Shown one piece after another: positions 19,045 to 28,432 of a stretch of DNA of 64,000 nt. Made by a program: the position numbers and the translations under genes. The DNA lies in assembly GCF_002836595.1 (NCBI RefSeq), contig NZ_PJBB01000003.1, positions 1,549,001 through 1,613,000 of the forward strand, written 5' to 3'. Source of the stretch: Tenacibaculum sp. Bg11-29 (lineage in GTDB: Bacteria; Bacteroidota; Bacteroidia; Flavobacteriales; Flavobacteriaceae). A model generated the notes under the pieces. The model had not been told where the DNA came from. It saw only the letters and a program-made list of their open reading frames with translations, and did not search any database. Positions within the stretch are counted from its first letter, which is position 1. Each line of letters begins with the position of its first letter.

Positions 19045-19923
19045 TTATAAACCTATTTTTTCTCCCATTTTAACAAAAGTTTCAATACGATTTTTGGTGT
19101 TTTTAATAATGTCTGAATCAATTTTTAGCTTGTTTTTGTCAGCAAGTAATACAATTGTTGAGCCTCCGAAAGCAAAATACCCCATTTCATCACCTTTTTT
19201 TACTGATTGGTGTGGTTTAAAAGTTTCGATAATTGTTCCTACCATTGTGGCACCAACAGGCGCTACTATAATATCCCCTTTTTCTTTAGTTGATAAAATG
19301 CAGTATTCACGTTTGTTTTCACAAAAAACTTTAGTAAAGTTTGATGCTAATGCATATGGCGAAACAGAAAAATAATCCCCTTTTATTTTTATCATCTGAG
19401 AAGGCGTTCCAGCGAACGGGAAATGATAGCGATGGTAATCATTTGGAGCTAGTCTTAAAATAATCAAAGAAGAGTTTTTGTGTTTTTTAGCTAACTCGTG
19501 ACTGCCTAAAAACTCTTTTAGTGTAAATTGTCGTCCTTTTACAAAAAAGTTATGAATGTCTGATATATCTTCAAAAGCTAACATTTTTCCATCACCAGGG
19601 GAAGTAAACCCATTTTCAATAGGTCTTGCTGTTGGTTTTAATTTTCGATAGAAAAAATCATTAAATGAAGTGAAATCTGAAATAGACTTTTCAGCCTCAG
19701 TCATATTAATATTTAATTGCTTTACAAAAGAAGGTATTTTTTTTACAGAACCTAGTTTGTTCATCTTTTTGCCGTACCAAGCTGATAGGAATTTACGCTT
19801 GGCAATTGGTAAGATAGCCATTTTTCCAAACGGATTATTGTATAATAATTTTAAAAAACCTTCACCAGGTGGTTTTTCTGTAATTAAATTACCAGATTTT
19901 CTATCGATGAATTGTATTTGCAT
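19045..19923 (-). CDS. psd: Phosphatidylserine decarboxylase
   Basis: The 292-residue proenzyme makes phosphatidylethanolamine, the main membrane phospholipid. It cleaves itself at the serine of a conserved (L/G)GST motif to form a pyruvoyl group; here the motif is GYFAFGGSTIVLL near residues 247-259. Other family features are SPGDGKML, APNDYHRYHFPFAG with the catalytic His residues, and a following INSVNP-like segment reading YFSVSPYAL. The N-terminus DRKSGNLITEKPPGEGFLKL matches the 290-300-residue form with a short N-terminal extension. It lies downstream of the desaturase-like gene (137 bases) and 108 bases downstream of ccsBA on the same strand. Confidence 0.93.
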   Translation of the reverse strand: MQIQFIDRKSGNLITEKPPGEGFLKLLYNNPFGKMAILPIAKRKFLSAWYGKKMNKLGSVKKIPSFVKQLNINMTEAEKSISDFTSFNDFFYRKLKPTARPIENGFTSPGDGKMLAFEDISDIHNFFVKGRQFTLKEFLGSHELAKKHKNSSLIILRLAPNDYHRYHFPFAGTPSQMIKIKGDYFSVSPYALASNFTKVFCENKREYCILSTKEKGDIIVAPVGATMVGTIIETFKPHQSVKKGDEMGYFAFGGSTIVLLADKNKLKIDSDIIKNTKNRIETFVKMGEKIGL

Positions 19924-20060
19924 TTGAAAAAATTATTAAAACGGTATTAGGTTTTGGAAAAGGTAATAGCCGAGATTATTAAAAAAACACAAAGTTAGAA
20001 AACAAGAATATAATATACTACTTATTTTATTTTCCTTTTGATATTGATTTTATTTTTAAT

Positions 20061-20951
20061 TTATGCTAGTTTTTTGCAAGTGTTGTTAGGGGATGGTTTC
20101 CAGTCGGGAGGCATAATTAAGTATTTTATTTTATTACTTAGGCTGTTGGTAGATTTTAAATCTTTTATTAAGTCTTTGAATAATCCAAATTGGCTACTAA
20201 AAACATTTTCGGTATTAATTGTTTTACTTTCGTCAGCTGTAATTCCGTAAACAGGTTTCACATGATCTAATTCTTCTTGGTAAGTTTTAAATAATCGATC
20301 CCAAATAGAGAAAACATTAGAAAAGTTGGTGTCTAAATAAGTACTGTTACTAGAATGATGTACACGATGTAGCATTGGTGTAATAAGTAGTTTGTTTAGT
20401 ATTGGTGTTTTTCTGAATCTGGTTTCGTTTAAATGCGTGAAAACGCCATATAGACGAGATAATAAATCTATTGTTAGAATCATGTATGGGTTAAGTCCAA
20501 TTATTGGTAACCAGGCTAGTATATGAAAATACTGTACGAAGTCAAATAGAGAGCCTCTAATAGCAACGCTCATATTCATTTCTTTTGGTGTGTGGTGTAC
20601 GCCATGGATACACCAAAGAATTCTTACTTTATGTCCTGCGTAATGCACAACCCACCACATAAAGTCATAACACAAAAAGCCAAGTAGCCAGACATACCAA
20701 GTGTTTTTAAGTGTGAATATTCTTAGGTTTTCGTAAACCCAATTCATTACATTTAATTCTAAAGAAGCATAGAAAAGTAAGTAAGGAATGGTGCCAAAAG
20801 CAAGGCATAGTAAGCTAACTAGGCTTTCTTTTTTTAATTTTATTTTTTTCCCTACAAAAAGAAATATTAATTCAATTATTATTACAATAAATAATAAAGG
20901 AGTGGTGATAGTAGATATCTTTTCTAGCAAGTTTACAAAATTGGAGTACAT
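20061..20951 (-). CDS. Sterol desaturase / fatty acid hydroxylase superfamily membrane protein
   Basis: The 296-residue protein has four or five hydrophobic helices and the eight-histidine di-iron pattern of the superfamily: HYAGHKVR (HxxxH) near residue 123, CIHGVHHTPKEMN (HxxHH) near 135 and MLHRVHHSSNS (HxxHH) near 215. The remaining segment IWDRLFKTYQEE is also conserved. Such enzymes hydroxylate or desaturate lipids at the membrane, and in bacteria the substrates are often carotenoids, sterol-like lipids or fatty acids. The substrate is not known here. Its neighbour psd points to membrane lipid metabolism, but that is only positional. The C-terminus after the last His box is about 70 residues, shorter than in the larger relatives of this family. 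Confidence 0.85.
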   Translation of the reverse strand: MYSNFVNLLEKISTITTPLLFIVIIIELIFLFVGKKIKLKKESLVSLLCLAFGTIPYLLFYASLELNVMNWVYENLRIFTLKNTWYVWLLGFLCYDFMWWVVHYAGHKVRILWCIHGVHHTPKEMNMSVAIRGSLFDFVQYFHILAWLPIIGLNPYMILTIDLLSRLYGVFTHLNETRFRKTPILNKLLITPMLHRVHHSSNSTYLDTNFSNVFSIWDRLFKTYQEELDHVKPVYGITADESKTINTENVFSSQFGLFKDLIKDLKSTNSLSNKIKYLIMPPDWKPSPNNTCKKLA

Positions 20952-21022
20952 TATAAAAACAAGTTTAATTGATTTTTAATGTAATATTAGTAAGACTTTA
21001 ATGAAGAAAAAGACGTTTGTAG

Positions 21023-21077
21023 AAAAAAAAAAGACGCTTAGCTATTTTGTTTTTAGATTATAAAATAAATAAGCGTC
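21023..21077 (-). terminator. Intrinsic terminator after mutB
   Basis: The outer arms GACGCTTA (21033-21040) and TAAGCGTC (21070-21077) are joined by inner pairing TATTTT/AAAATA. On the minus strand the hairpin is followed by a run of ten T, right after the end of the mutB gene. Confidence 0.8.
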
Positions 21078-21089
21078 ATTGATAACGTT

Positions 21090-23153
21090 TTACTCCTCTG
21101 TACTATCAATTAAAATAGTTAACATGTCGATGGCAGCTTGTGCTATTTTTGTTCCAGGACCAAAAACTCCTACAGCGCCAGCATCGAATAAGAATTGATA
21201 ATCTTGTGCAGGAATTACACCTCCAACAATTACCATTATGTCTTCTCTTCCATATTTCTTTAATTCACCAATTACTTGTGGTACTAATGTTTTATGGCCA
21301 GCAGCTAAAGAAGATATTCCTAAAATATGAACATCATTTTCAATAGCTTGTTTTGTAGCTTCTTGTGGGGTTTGAAATAAAGGACCTATATCTACGTCGA
21401 ACCCTAAATCGGCATAGCCAGTAGCAACAACTTTTGCGCCACGATCATGACCGTCTTGACCTAATTTAGCAATCATAATTCTAGGTCGTCTACCCTCAAG
21501 CTCAGCAAATTTATCGGCAAGTTTGATCGCTTTTTTGAATAATTTATCGTCTTTTATTTCTTTACTATACACACCTGAAATAGTTTTATGAACAGCTTTG
21601 TGGCGACCGAATATACTTTCTAAAGCATCAGAAATTTCACCTAAGGTAGCTCTGTTTCTAGCTGCTTTAATAGCTAGATCTAATAAGTTTCCATCATTTG
21701 ATTTTGCGCATTCAGTTAAATCGAATAAAGATTTTTTAACTTTAGATTGATCTCTTTTAGATTTTATATCATTTAGTCTGTTGATTTGGGATAAACGTAC
21801 GGCTTCATTGTCAACTTCTAAAATATGTAAGGGATCTTCTTGTTCTAATTGATATTTATTAACCCCAACAATTATATCTTGATTGCTATCAATTTTAGCT
21901 TGTTTTTTAGCGGCAGCTTCTTCAATACGCATTTTAGGAATTCCTTTTTCAATGGCTTTCGTCATTCCTCCTAATTCTTCAACTTCTTTGATTAATTCCC
22001 AAGCTTTGCTGGTTATGTCTTCAGTTAGTTGTTCAAGATGATAACTTCCGGCCCAAGGGTCAACAGTTTTAGTAATATGAGTTTCTTTTTGTAAATATAT
22101 TTGTGTGTTACGAGCAATACGTGCAGAAAAATCTGTAGGTAATGCAATTGCCTCATCTAAAGCATTTGTATGTAAGCTTTGTGTACCGCCAAAAGCAGCA
22201 GCCATAGCTTCAATTGTTGTTCTGGCAACATTGTTAAAGGGGTCTTGCTCTGTTAAAGACCATCCACTTGTTTGGCAATGTGTTCGTAAAGCTAATGATT
22301 TTGGGTTTTTAGGATTGAATTGTTTTACAATTTTAGCCCATAACATTCTCGCTGCACGCATTTTTGCAATTTCCATAAAATGATTCATTCCAACTGCCCA
22401 GAAAAAAGATAGCCTAGGGGCGAAAGAGTCAATGTCCATACCCGACTCGAGCCCTTTTTTGATATAATCCAATCCATCCGCTAAGGTGTAGGCTAATTCT
22501 ATTTCGGCAGTAGCACCAGCTTCTTGCATGTGGTAACCTGAAATAGAGATTGAATTGTATTTAGGCATATTGGCAGACGTATATTTAAAAATATCTGCAA
22601 TAATTTTCATTGATGGGGTAGGTGGGTAAATGTATGTGTTACGTACCATAAACTCCTTTAAAATGTCATTTTGAATAGTTCCAGACAAGAGTTCTGGAGC
22701 GACACCTTGTTCTTCTGCTGCAACAATATAAAAAGCAAGAATAGGTAAAACGGCTCCATTCATTGTCATTGAAACAGACATTTTATCTAAAGGAATTTGA
22801 TCGAATAGAATTTTCATGTCTTCTACTGAGTCAATAGCTACACCAGCTTTACCAACATCACCCTGTACGCGTTCATGATCTGAATCATAGCCACGGTGTG
22901 TAGCTAAATCAAAAGCAACAGAAAGCCCTTTTTGACCAGCGGCTAAATTTCTTCTATAAAAAGCATTACTTTCTTCAGCTGTTGAAAATCCTGCATATTG
23001 ACGAATAGTCCAAGGTCTACGAACATACATTGTAGAGTAAGGGCCGCGTAAGTTTGGTGCAATACCTGCAATAAAGCCTTCGTGTTGTTTGTTTTCAGTA
23101 TTTGAATTTTGACTTTTGTCTAGTTGTATTTTTGATACGTCTTTTCTACTCAT
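21090..23153 (-). CDS. scpA: Methylmalonyl-CoA mutase, large subunit (B12-binding)
   Basis: The 687-residue alpha subunit rearranges (R)-methylmalonyl-CoA and succinyl-CoA. The N-terminal TIM-barrel domain shows [40 protein letters not shown] and the catalytic-region [36 protein letters not shown] follows. The C-terminal cobalamin domain has the base-off His motif DGHDRG in [18 protein letters not shown] near residue 570. The start overlaps the end of the small subunit gene by 8 bases, which suggests translational coupling. This is a complete mutase together with mutA. The symbols mutB and scpA are used for this subunit. Confidence 0.95.
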   Translation of the reverse strand: MSRKDVSKIQLDKSQNSNTENKQHEGFIAGIAPNLRGPYSTMYVRRPWTIRQYAGFSTAEESNAFYRRNLAAGQKGLSVAFDLATHRGYDSDHERVQGDVGKAGVAIDSVEDMKILFDQIPLDKMSVSMTMNGAVLPILAFYIVAAEEQGVAPELLSGTIQNDILKEFMVRNTYIYPPTPSMKIIADIFKYTSANMPKYNSISISGYHMQEAGATAEIELAYTLADGLDYIKKGLESGMDIDSFAPRLSFFWAVGMNHFMEIAKMRAARMLWAKIVKQFNPKNPKSLALRTHCQTSGWSLTEQDPFNNVARTTIEAMAAAFGGTQSLHTNALDEAIALPTDFSARIARNTQIYLQKETHITKTVDPWAGSYHLEQLTEDITSKAWELIKEVEELGGMTKAIEKGIPKMRIEEAAAKKQAKIDSNQDIIVGVNKYQLEQEDPLHILEVDNEAVRLSQINRLNDIKSKRDQSKVKKSLFDLTECAKSNDGNLLDLAIKAARNRATLGEISDALESIFGRHKAVHKTISGVYSKEIKDDKLFKKAIKLADKFAELEGRRPRIMIAKLGQDGHDRGAKVVATGYADLGFDVDIGPLFQTPQEATKQAIENDVHILGISSLAAGHKTLVPQVIGELKKYGREDIMVIVGGVIPAQDYQFLFDAGAVGVFGPGTKIAQAAIDMLTILIDSTEE

Positions 23154-24495
23154 CGTGTAAACGTTTTTGTTCTAACTTTTCGGCTAACCTTTTTTGAATA
23201 ATTGGTTGAATAAGCGTTTGGTCATTTCTAATTTTAGCAAACGGAAAAAGCTCTAAATCATCCTTCATGCTGTCTTTATCGTTTTGTAATTTATTAGATC
23301 CTAATAAAACGATTTCTCCAGAGTCAAATTTTAGTTGTTCTTTGTTCGCTGATTCTTTAATTTTTCTTTGAATAATACCTTCTTTTAGTTGTTTTAAGAA
23401 GCCACCTCCTTTTTCAATTGTTTTAAAGACTTCTAGTGCGTTTTGAGAAATTTGATGAGTGATTGATTCTATGTAGTAAGCTCCATTGGCAAAATTTTGA
23501 GCTTCAGATAACTCACTTTCTAGTTGTAGTATTAGTAATTGATTTCTTGAAATACGTTCGCCAAACTCATTAGAGTGATGAAAAAAGTCGTCATAAGAAA
23601 TATTGCTAACAGTATCTGCTCCGCCTAAAATAGCACTCATGCATTCTGATGTTGTGCGTAGCATGTTTACGTTATAGTCGTATAGCGTTTTATTTCGTAA
23701 GCTTGGCAATACAAATAAGTGAGTTTTATTGTTTTTAACATCGTATTCTTTCAATAGAGATGTCCATAAAACTCTAAAAGCTCTTAGTTTTGATATTTCA
23801 AAAAAGTAATTACTCCCAACAGAAAAGTTAAAGTGTATCTTATTAACTATTTTACTTCCGAAATGGTTTAAATATTCATTTGCATGCGCAAGAGCATATG
23901 CTAATTGTTGTGTAATACTTGCTCCAGCATTTTGATATACAGAGGTGTTTATGCAAACAGAGTTGTTTGTTTTATCAACGATTCTCTCAAGTTCTTTGTG
24001 GTCGTCTGTTAAATTTGTAAACCAATTACCACTACTCGCTAAATTGCCAATTATATCTATATTAAAATAGCAGTTTTTTGATTTTATGTAGTCAGATAAT
24101 TTAATAGTGAAATCAGCGTCTATAAATTTTAAATTAAAATAGAGTATTGTGTTTTTTAAATCTAAATCTCTTAAAAGAGTTTTGTAATCAAATTTTTTTT
24201 TAGCTTTAAATTCGATTGATTTAGCTCCTCTTTTTAAGGAGTCTATAGCTGATGAATTACTTTTTTCTTCGTTTTCAATGTAAATTGACTGACAAATAGC
24301 GAACCCTTTTTCGGAGGTGTCTATTTTTGCGTTGGTTCTGTCTTCTTTTGTGTAAAAAGGTTTAACGGTAATTCTATCATCTGTTTTCCACAGCAGCGTA
24401 TCATTATAATCAGCTCCTTTTAGGTCTACTTGAATTTTTTGCTTCCATTCAGGAGCGCTAATTTCTCTAAATTCGTTAAATAGATAATTGTCCAT
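23146..24495 (-). CDS. mutA: Methylmalonyl-CoA mutase, small subunit
   Basis: The 449-residue beta subunit has the same barrel fold as the large one but lacks cobalamin binding. Recognisable stretches are [19 protein letters not shown] and [20 protein letters not shown] at the N-terminus, [39 protein letters not shown] and [24 protein letters not shown]. There is no DxHxxG motif and the C-terminal B12-like domain is missing, which is normal for the shorter Bacteroidota version. It forms a heterodimer with the large subunit encoded by the next gene. Its start and the DivIC gene stop share one base, so the four-gene operon udk-divIC-mutA-mutB is tightly packed. Confidence 0.93.
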   Translation of the reverse strand: MDNYLFNEFREISAPEWKQKIQVDLKGADYNDTLLWKTDDRITVKPFYTKEDRTNAKIDTSEKGFAICQSIYIENEEKSNSSAIDSLKRGAKSIEFKAKKKFDYKTLLRDLDLKNTILYFNLKFIDADFTIKLSDYIKSKNCYFNIDIIGNLASSGNWFTNLTDDHKELERIVDKTNNSVCINTSVYQNAGASITQQLAYALAHANEYLNHFGSKIVNKIHFNFSVGSNYFFEISKLRAFRVLWTSLLKEYDVKNNKTHLFVLPSLRNKTLYDYNVNMLRTTSECMSAILGGADTVSNISYDDFFHHSNEFGERISRNQLLILQLESELSEAQNFANGAYYIESITHQISQNALEVFKTIEKGGGFLKQLKEGIIQRKIKESANKEQLKFDSGEIVLLGSNKLQNDKDSMKDDLELFPFAKIRNDQTLIQPIIQKRLAEKLEQKRLHDE

Positions 24496-24812
24496 TATTT
24501 TTGTATGGTATCAAATTCGATAATATAAATATCTTCATTTTCCTTTTTCATTAAATACCTTTCACGAGCATAACGCTCTAGTTGAAGGTCGTTTTGAAGC
24601 TTTTTTATGGTTTCTTTGTCTTTCTCAATTTTGTTTTTATGGTAATCTATCCAAACTTCTAGTTCTTTAATTTCTTTATTAAATTCTCTATGTGTAAGGT
24701 AAGAATTTTCATCAAAAAAAAGCATCCATATAACAAATACAGTTAAAATAACAACATAAATGTTTGTTGCTATTTTAAAAGAGGGTTTGTTTTTTATTGA
24801 TTTTAAGTTCAT
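24495..24812 (-). CDS. FtsB/DivIC-type septum formation initiator
   Basis: This 105-residue bitopic membrane protein has one hydrophobic helix at residues 17-34 (NIYVVILTVFVIWMLFF), followed by a heptad-rich coiled coil (EFNKEIKELEVWIDYHKNKIEK) and the family end ERYARERYLMKKENEDIYII. It fits the FtsB/DivIC/FtsL group that recruits and stabilises the cell-division septum complex. The order udk-divIC-mutA-mutB is one I know from Flavobacteria, and the link with mutase genes is of position, not of known function. It lies 2 bases downstream of udk and is surely cotranscribed. Confidence 0.88.
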   Translation of the reverse strand: MNLKSIKNKPSFKIATNIYVVILTVFVIWMLFFDENSYLTHREFNKEIKELEVWIDYHKNKIEKDKETIKKLQNDLQLERYARERYLMKKENEDIYIIEFDTIQK

Positions 24813-24814
24813 AA

Positions 24815-25429
24815 TTATAGGCGATCGTTAATTACTGTTCTAACGATATCTATAGCTACAGTATTGTATCTGTCATTAGGTATGATAATGTCAGCATAGT
24901 TTTTTGTGGGTTCAATGAATTGTTGGTGCATTGGTTTTAATGTGCTTTGATACCTACTTAAAACCTCATCAATATCTCTACCTCGTTCTTTAATATCTCT
25001 GCGTAGACGCCTTATCAATCGTTCATCAGCATCAGCATGAACAAAAACTTTTATATCGCAAAGATTTCTTAATTCTTTGCTGTTAAAAATTAAAATACCT
25101 TCAATAATTATAACTTTTCGAGGGTGTGTTTTTATAGTGTCTTTTGTTCTGTTGTGTGCTACAAAAGAATAAATAGGTTGTTCAATGATTTTATTACTCT
25201 TTAAATCGCTTAAATGTTTAACAAGCAATTCGAAGTCGATGGCTCTAGGATGATCAAAATTTATTTTTGTGCGCTCTTCGTAGCTTAAATTATCTGTTTG
25301 TTTGTAGTATGAGTCTTGAGATATAATACATACTTCATCTTGAGGGAGCTCGTTTATTATTTGATTAACGACGGTTGTTTTACCACTTCCAGTTCCTCCC
25401 GCAATTCCTATTACAAATATATTTTTCAT
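24815..25429 (-). CDS. udk: Uridine kinase
   Basis: This 204-residue cytoplasmic kinase phosphorylates uridine and cytidine in pyrimidine salvage. The Walker A loop is GIAGGTGSGKTTVVNQI at residues 8-24. Nucleoside-binding features follow: ISQDSYYKQ, NFDHPRAIDFELL, QPIYSFVAHNRT and the lid-like DADERLIRRLRRDIKERGRD. It is the first gene of the operon with divIC, mutA and mutB. A -7 box (TAAATTTG) lies about 30 bases before its ATG. A terminator just beyond that box separates it from the upstream tRNA-Thr. Confidence 0.95.
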   Translation of the reverse strand: MKNIFVIGIAGGTGSGKTTVVNQIINELPQDEVCIISQDSYYKQTDNLSYEERTKINFDHPRAIDFELLVKHLSDLKSNKIIEQPIYSFVAHNRTKDTIKTHPRKVIIIEGILIFNSKELRNLCDIKVFVHADADERLIRRLRRDIKERGRDIDEVLSRYQSTLKPMHQQFIEPTKNYADIIIPNDRYNTVAIDIVRTVINDRL

Positions 25430-25458
25430 TGAACTTTATTAAGATAAAATTATGGAAA

Positions 25459-25466
25459 CAAATTTA
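25459..25466 (-). promoter_or_regulatory. Candidate udk operon -7 box (TAAATTTG)
   Basis: A perfect TAnnTTTG on the minus strand, 29 bases before the udk ATG and directly downstream of the tRNA terminator, which makes it the likely operon start. A clear -33 TTG was not found. Confidence 0.5.
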
Positions 25467-25482
25467 ATAAAATATGTGCATA

Positions 25483-25514
25483 AAAAAAGTGCTAACTTAA
25501 GTTAGCACTTTTTT
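25483..25514 (-). terminator. Intrinsic terminator of the tRNA-Thr transcript
   Basis: A perfect palindrome with half AAAAAAGTGCTAACTT, flanked by A and T runs, lies 8 bases past the tRNA end. Confidence 0.88.
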
Positions 25515-25521
25515 GTTTATG

Positions 25522-25595
25522 AGCCAATGGAGGGACTCGAACCCACGACCTGCTGATTACAAATCAGCTGCTCTAGCCAGCTGAGCTACATCGGC
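25522..25595 (-). tRNA. tRNA-Thr (anticodon TGT)
   Basis: The minus strand folds into a cloverleaf. Acceptor arms GCCGATG and CATTGGC pair with one G-T wobble, the D arm contains AGCTCAGC, and the T arm contains GGTTCGAGTCCC. The anticodon stem GCTGA/TCAGC holds the loop TTTGTAA, giving anticodon TGT (Thr, codon ACA). The discriminator base is T and CCA is not encoded. Confidence 0.95.
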
Positions 25596-25617
25596 TTGTT
25601 TGCCTTTAAAAGCGATG

Positions 25618-25648
25618 CAAATATATAATGTTTTTGGATACTGGCAAA
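25618..25648 (-). promoter_or_regulatory. Bacteroidota promoter of tRNA-Thr (TTTG-N19-TATATTTG)
   Basis: On the minus strand TTTG at 25648-25645 is followed by 19 bases and TATATTTG at 25625-25618, which is the ideal spacing of the -33/-7 promoter. The box ends 22 bases before the mature tRNA 5' end. Confidence 0.85.
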
Positions 25649-25873
25649 CTTTTTTTTATTTTTTTTTAAGTGATGTTTTTACCCTTTTTTAGAAGAGGTT
25701 ATTAATTGATTGATTCTTATTAGTATATGTTTTTTTTGAGTTGAAAAAAAATATTTTTTTTTGCTAAAAAAAATAATAAAAAGGAAGAGGTTATTGGTTT
25801 TTTACTTCACTTTATTGTTTTGAAAAAGTGCTTTTTAATAATTTTGCTACATGCCTATAGTTATGAAAAAAGA

Positions 25874-25902
25874 AAAAGTTCTAGTTATACACTAGAACTT
25901 TT
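25874..25902 (-). terminator. Intrinsic terminator, probably of the 76-residue gene
   Basis: Arms AAAAGTTCTAGT and ACTAGAACTTTT form a 12-bp stem with a 5-base loop. It lies about 95 bases past the end of the minus-strand gene at 25998. Confidence 0.75.
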
Positions 25903-25997
25903 ATCAAGAATAAATATTATTGAGAACAATAATTGATGAAGATTATTCTTCTCATCATACTAAACGCAACAAAGCGTTATTTATTGTTGTGCTAAAT

Positions 25998-26228
25998 TTA
26001 TGCAGTTAAGGGTTTACCTTTTAATCGTTTTTCAATTCTTTGTTTTACAACTGTCAATCGTTTCATAGCGTCCATAAGAGCCGTGTCTTTCGTTTCTTTA
26101 TATACGTCGTTTATTTCTAGTATTAAGGCTTTGACTTCTCTTGAAGCTAATATTCTATCGCTAGTAGTAATAAATTTGAATTTTCTGTGCTCAAATTCAT
26201 CTGCTTTGCTAATTAATTCTGAATTCAT
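25998..26228 (-). CDS. Small conserved-looking hypothetical protein (76 residues)
   Basis: The 76-residue product is charged and predicted to be alpha-helical, with no membrane segment, signal or cysteine. Typical stretches are KADEFEHRKFKFITTSDRIL and ALMDAMKRLTVVKQRIEKRL. I do not recognise a named domain. Its length, ATG start, downstream terminator and a TATATTTG box about 100 bases upstream (26329-26336) support a real gene. The lysine-rich C-terminus could bind nucleic acid, but that is a guess. It stands alone between two long AT-rich gaps. Confidence 0.6.
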   Translation of the reverse strand: MNSELISKADEFEHRKFKFITTSDRILASREVKALILEINDVYKETKDTALMDAMKRLTVVKQRIEKRLKGKPLTA

Positions 26229-26724
26229 AAAATACTTACTTATATTAATTAAATTATCTTTTAGATTTTAGTCTGGTAATTGATTTTGTTTTAAACAAAA
26301 TGGCCAAATCATAAAGTAAAATGGGCGACAAATATATATTAATCTTTATTATAATTTGTAATAAAACGATCAAATTGTTTTATTTATTTATAAATTTTAT
26401 TTATATAGTTCTTTAGAGCCTGATTTTCTCTTTTTTTATCAATTATAGATGTAATCTACTTAGCTAAATATAGTATTTTTTTATTAATATATCAAATTTA
26501 TTAACGCAATTTTAATAAAAAACAGAGGTTTTCTTGGTTAAACAGCATCAGATTATGAATAAATAGATGAAAATATAGTATTTTTGATGTGTTTAGTTTT
26601 GATTAAAACGAGTTTTTTTATTGGTGTCTTTTGTTTAAAAAATAATTAACTGAAGCAGATAAACGAAAGTGGATTATTAGAACTATATTAATAGAGGTGC
26701 CAAAAGTTTAAAAAGATAAATTTA
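26229..26724. other. Gene-free AT-rich stretch between divergent genes
   Basis: 496 bases without a supported gene. It contains a TATATTTG -7 box on the minus strand (26329-26336), a TAGTTTTG box on the plus strand (26594-26601), a short dyad TTTTGTTTTAAACAAAA near 26284-26300, and the 15-base direct repeat AAATATAGTATTTTT at 26466-26480 and 26571-26585. Nothing there resembles a tRNA or a terminator. Confidence 0.5.
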
Positions 26725-27330
26725 ATGAAGAATATTTTACTGTTAATTCTTATAATTACTATTCAGTCATGCAGTAGTCAGAAGAAAAGAAAAAATAGTG
26801 GGAACTCTAGTTTTCAAAAAGAAATGAATGCTAAGTTTAAGGACGCTACTATATCGCCTTTAACTAAAAAGGGTTTGAAAAAATTTAAAGGATTAAGTTT
26901 TTTTAGGCAAGATGATAAGTATAGGATAATTGCGAAAATTGTTAAAACACCAGATGCGCCTACATTTAGTTTTCCTACTACAACCGATAGGGTTGCTGTA
27001 TATAAAAAGTACGGAATCGTTTCTTTCTCTATTGATGAAAAAGATTTTGATTTAGCTATTTACCAAGAGTTGAAGCCGCAGCTGGAATATATAGATCACT
27101 TGTTTTTGCCTTTTTTAGATAATACCAATGGGAAAACCTCTTATGAAGGAGGTCGATTTATTGATGTTTTAACTACTGATGAAAGTGAAACAGGAACTAT
27201 AGTTATTGATTTTAATACGGCATATAATCCTTATTGTGCTTATAGTAATAGGTATTCATGCCCTATAACTCCCAGAGATAATTATCTAGATATTGATATA
27301 AAGGCAGGAGTAAAGGCGTATGTGAAATAA
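26725..27330 (+). CDS. Lipoprotein of unknown function
   Basis: The 201-residue product begins with MKNILLLILIITIQSC, a short lipoprotein signal whose Cys16 would be lipidated. A basic linker (SSQKKRKNSGNSS) follows, then a globular part with FFRQDDKYRIIAKIVKT, TTDRVAVYKKYGIVSFSIDEKDF and a C-terminal DFNTAYNPYCAYSNRYSCPITPRDNYLDI. The two cysteines in this last block and its order of NPYCAY, SCP and P.DN..... resemble the DUF1684 family end, where a YNPYCAYN...CPLPPxEN motif is seen. I therefore suggest a DUF1684-like protein with limited certainty. It is monocistronic and convergent with the crotonase gene. Confidence 0.65.
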   Translation: MKNILLLILIITIQSCSSQKKRKNSGNSSFQKEMNAKFKDATISPLTKKGLKKFKGLSFFRQDDKYRIIAKIVKTPDAPTFSFPTTTDRVAVYKKYGIVSFSIDEKDFDLAIYQELKPQLEYIDHLFLPFLDNTNGKTSYEGGRFIDVLTTDESETGTIVIDFNTAYNPYCAYSNRYSCPITPRDNYLDIDIKAGVKAYVK

Positions 27331-27338
27331 AACTATTT

Positions 27339-28046
27339 TTATTTTATAGCAGGAGGTGTTAATCCGTTTTTTATGTCTAAATCTATTGCTTTCTTTAAAT
27401 CGCTTAAATAGTTTTTTCTAACCTTTAATTTAGTAGCTGCATGCGCTTTTTTGTTTAATTTAGAAAACATTAAAGCGGTTTTAATAGCTGTAGGTAATAG
27501 TTGATTTTCAGTAACAATTTTATCTAAAAAACCAGCAGTAATAGCATCTTTAGGGTTGTAGATTTCTGAATTGTTTACACTTCGTTCAAAATAAACAGGG
27601 GCTAAGCGTCCCTTAGCTATTTCGATACCAGCATTGTGCATTGTCATTCCTATCATTACTTCGTTTAAGCCTATTTTAAAATCACCTTCAGTACCAATTC
27701 TATAATCTCCAGAAAGTAATAAAAAAGCACCTTTGGCTATTGCATGACCTGAACAGGCAATAATTATTGGATAAGGAAAAGATAGCATTCTGTGTGATAA
27801 TCTAGATCCTTTTGTTACTAGATCTAAAGCAGATTCTGGGGATGCTGTCATGCTTTTTAAATCATATCCAGCAGAAAACATTCCTGATTGCCCTGTGAAA
27901 ATAACAACTTTTTCTTCTTGTTCGGCTTTGTCTAATAATAAATTTAAAGAGTCTATTACTTCATGTGATATCGCATTGACTTTACCGTTATTTAAAGTTA
28001 TAATAACGTATTTGTCTTCTGAATTATATTGAGTTGTGTGATTCAT
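27339..28046 (-). CDS. Enoyl-CoA hydratase/isomerase (crotonase) family protein
   Basis: This 235-residue crotonase-fold protein has the oxyanion-hole segments SGMFSAGYDLKSM near residues 55-67 and CSGHAIAKGAFLLLSGDYRIG near 94-114, plus EVMIGMTMHNAGIE. Members act on acyl-CoA thioesters. The position usually holding a catalytic Glu reads NEVMIG, so hydratase, isomerase or thioesterase activity cannot be told apart. It is 3 bases downstream of crcB on the same strand, an unusual partner, and is convergent with the lipoprotein gene at 26725. The length is at the short end for the family. Confidence 0.85.
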   Translation of the reverse strand: MNHTTQYNSEDKYVIITLNNGKVNAISHEVIDSLNLLLDKAEQEEKVVIFTGQSGMFSAGYDLKSMTASPESALDLVTKGSRLSHRMLSFPYPIIIACSGHAIAKGAFLLLSGDYRIGTEGDFKIGLNEVMIGMTMHNAGIEIAKGRLAPVYFERSVNNSEIYNPKDAITAGFLDKIVTENQLLPTAIKTALMFSKLNKKAHAATKLKVRKNYLSDLKKAIDLDIKNGLTPPAIK

Positions 28047-28049
28047 GTT

Positions 28050-28421
28050 TTAAATAAATTTAATTAGATAGATTCCTGCAAAAACTGCTAAAAAGCCTAA
28101 AACAAAACTAATAATTGTGTAAAAGGCAAAAGAAGCAAAGTCTCCTGATTTCAAAAAGATATGATTTTCGTAAGCAAAGGTTGAGAATGTTGTAAAACCT
28201 CCACAAAAACCTGTAGCTAATAACAACGTGTGGTTTTGTGTTAGGGTTTCGTTTTTAGCAGCTAGTCCTAAAATTATACCAATAAGCAAACTACCTAAAA
28301 TGTTTGCTGTAAAAGTACCATAAGGAATACCTGTTTGAGTATTATTTAAAAGTTTTCCAATAAGGAATCTTAAAGCGCTCCCAAATCCACCACCAATAAA
28401 AACGAGTATTAATTGTTTCAT
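28050..28421 (-). CDS. crcB: CrcB/Fluc fluoride channel
   Basis: This 123-residue four-helix membrane protein exports fluoride as an antiparallel dimer. GGGFGSALRFLIGKLL at residues 10-25, GTFTANILGSLLIGII and GFCGGFTTFSTFAYE near residue 72 are the classic Fluc motifs, including the polar track and the Na-binding GGFTTFSTF loop. Its ATG is 11 bases from a strong palindrome that ends the upstream gene, so there is no room for a fluoride riboswitch in front of it. It is followed 3 bases later by a crotonase gene. Confidence 0.93.
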   Translation of the reverse strand: MKQLILVFIGGGFGSALRFLIGKLLNNTQTGIPYGTFTANILGSLLIGIILGLAAKNETLTQNHTLLLATGFCGGFTTFSTFAYENHIFLKSGDFASFAFYTIISFVLGFLAVFAGIYLIKFI

Positions 28422-28432
28422 ATTTGTGCTAA

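Larger units (their letters stand above)
25596..25997. other. Gene-free stretch between tRNA-Thr and a small hypothetical gene
   Basis: About 400 bases, very rich in A and T homopolymer runs. It contains the tRNA-Thr promoter and a terminator at 25874-25902. I see no supported coding frame or RNA gene in the rest. Confidence 0.6.

Noticed and set aside
25608..25619. AAAAGCGATGCA beside tRNA-Thr as a third copy of the 38-kb repeat arm
   Set aside because: It matches a 12-base stretch of the arm, but there is no opposite arm or GGGGGAC nearby, so it is taken as chance and as part of the tRNA promoter region.
26594..26601. TAGTTTTG as the promoter of the 26725 lipoprotein gene
   Set aside because: It is about 125 bases from the ATG and lacks a -33 element at a proper distance; kept only as a note in the gap entry.
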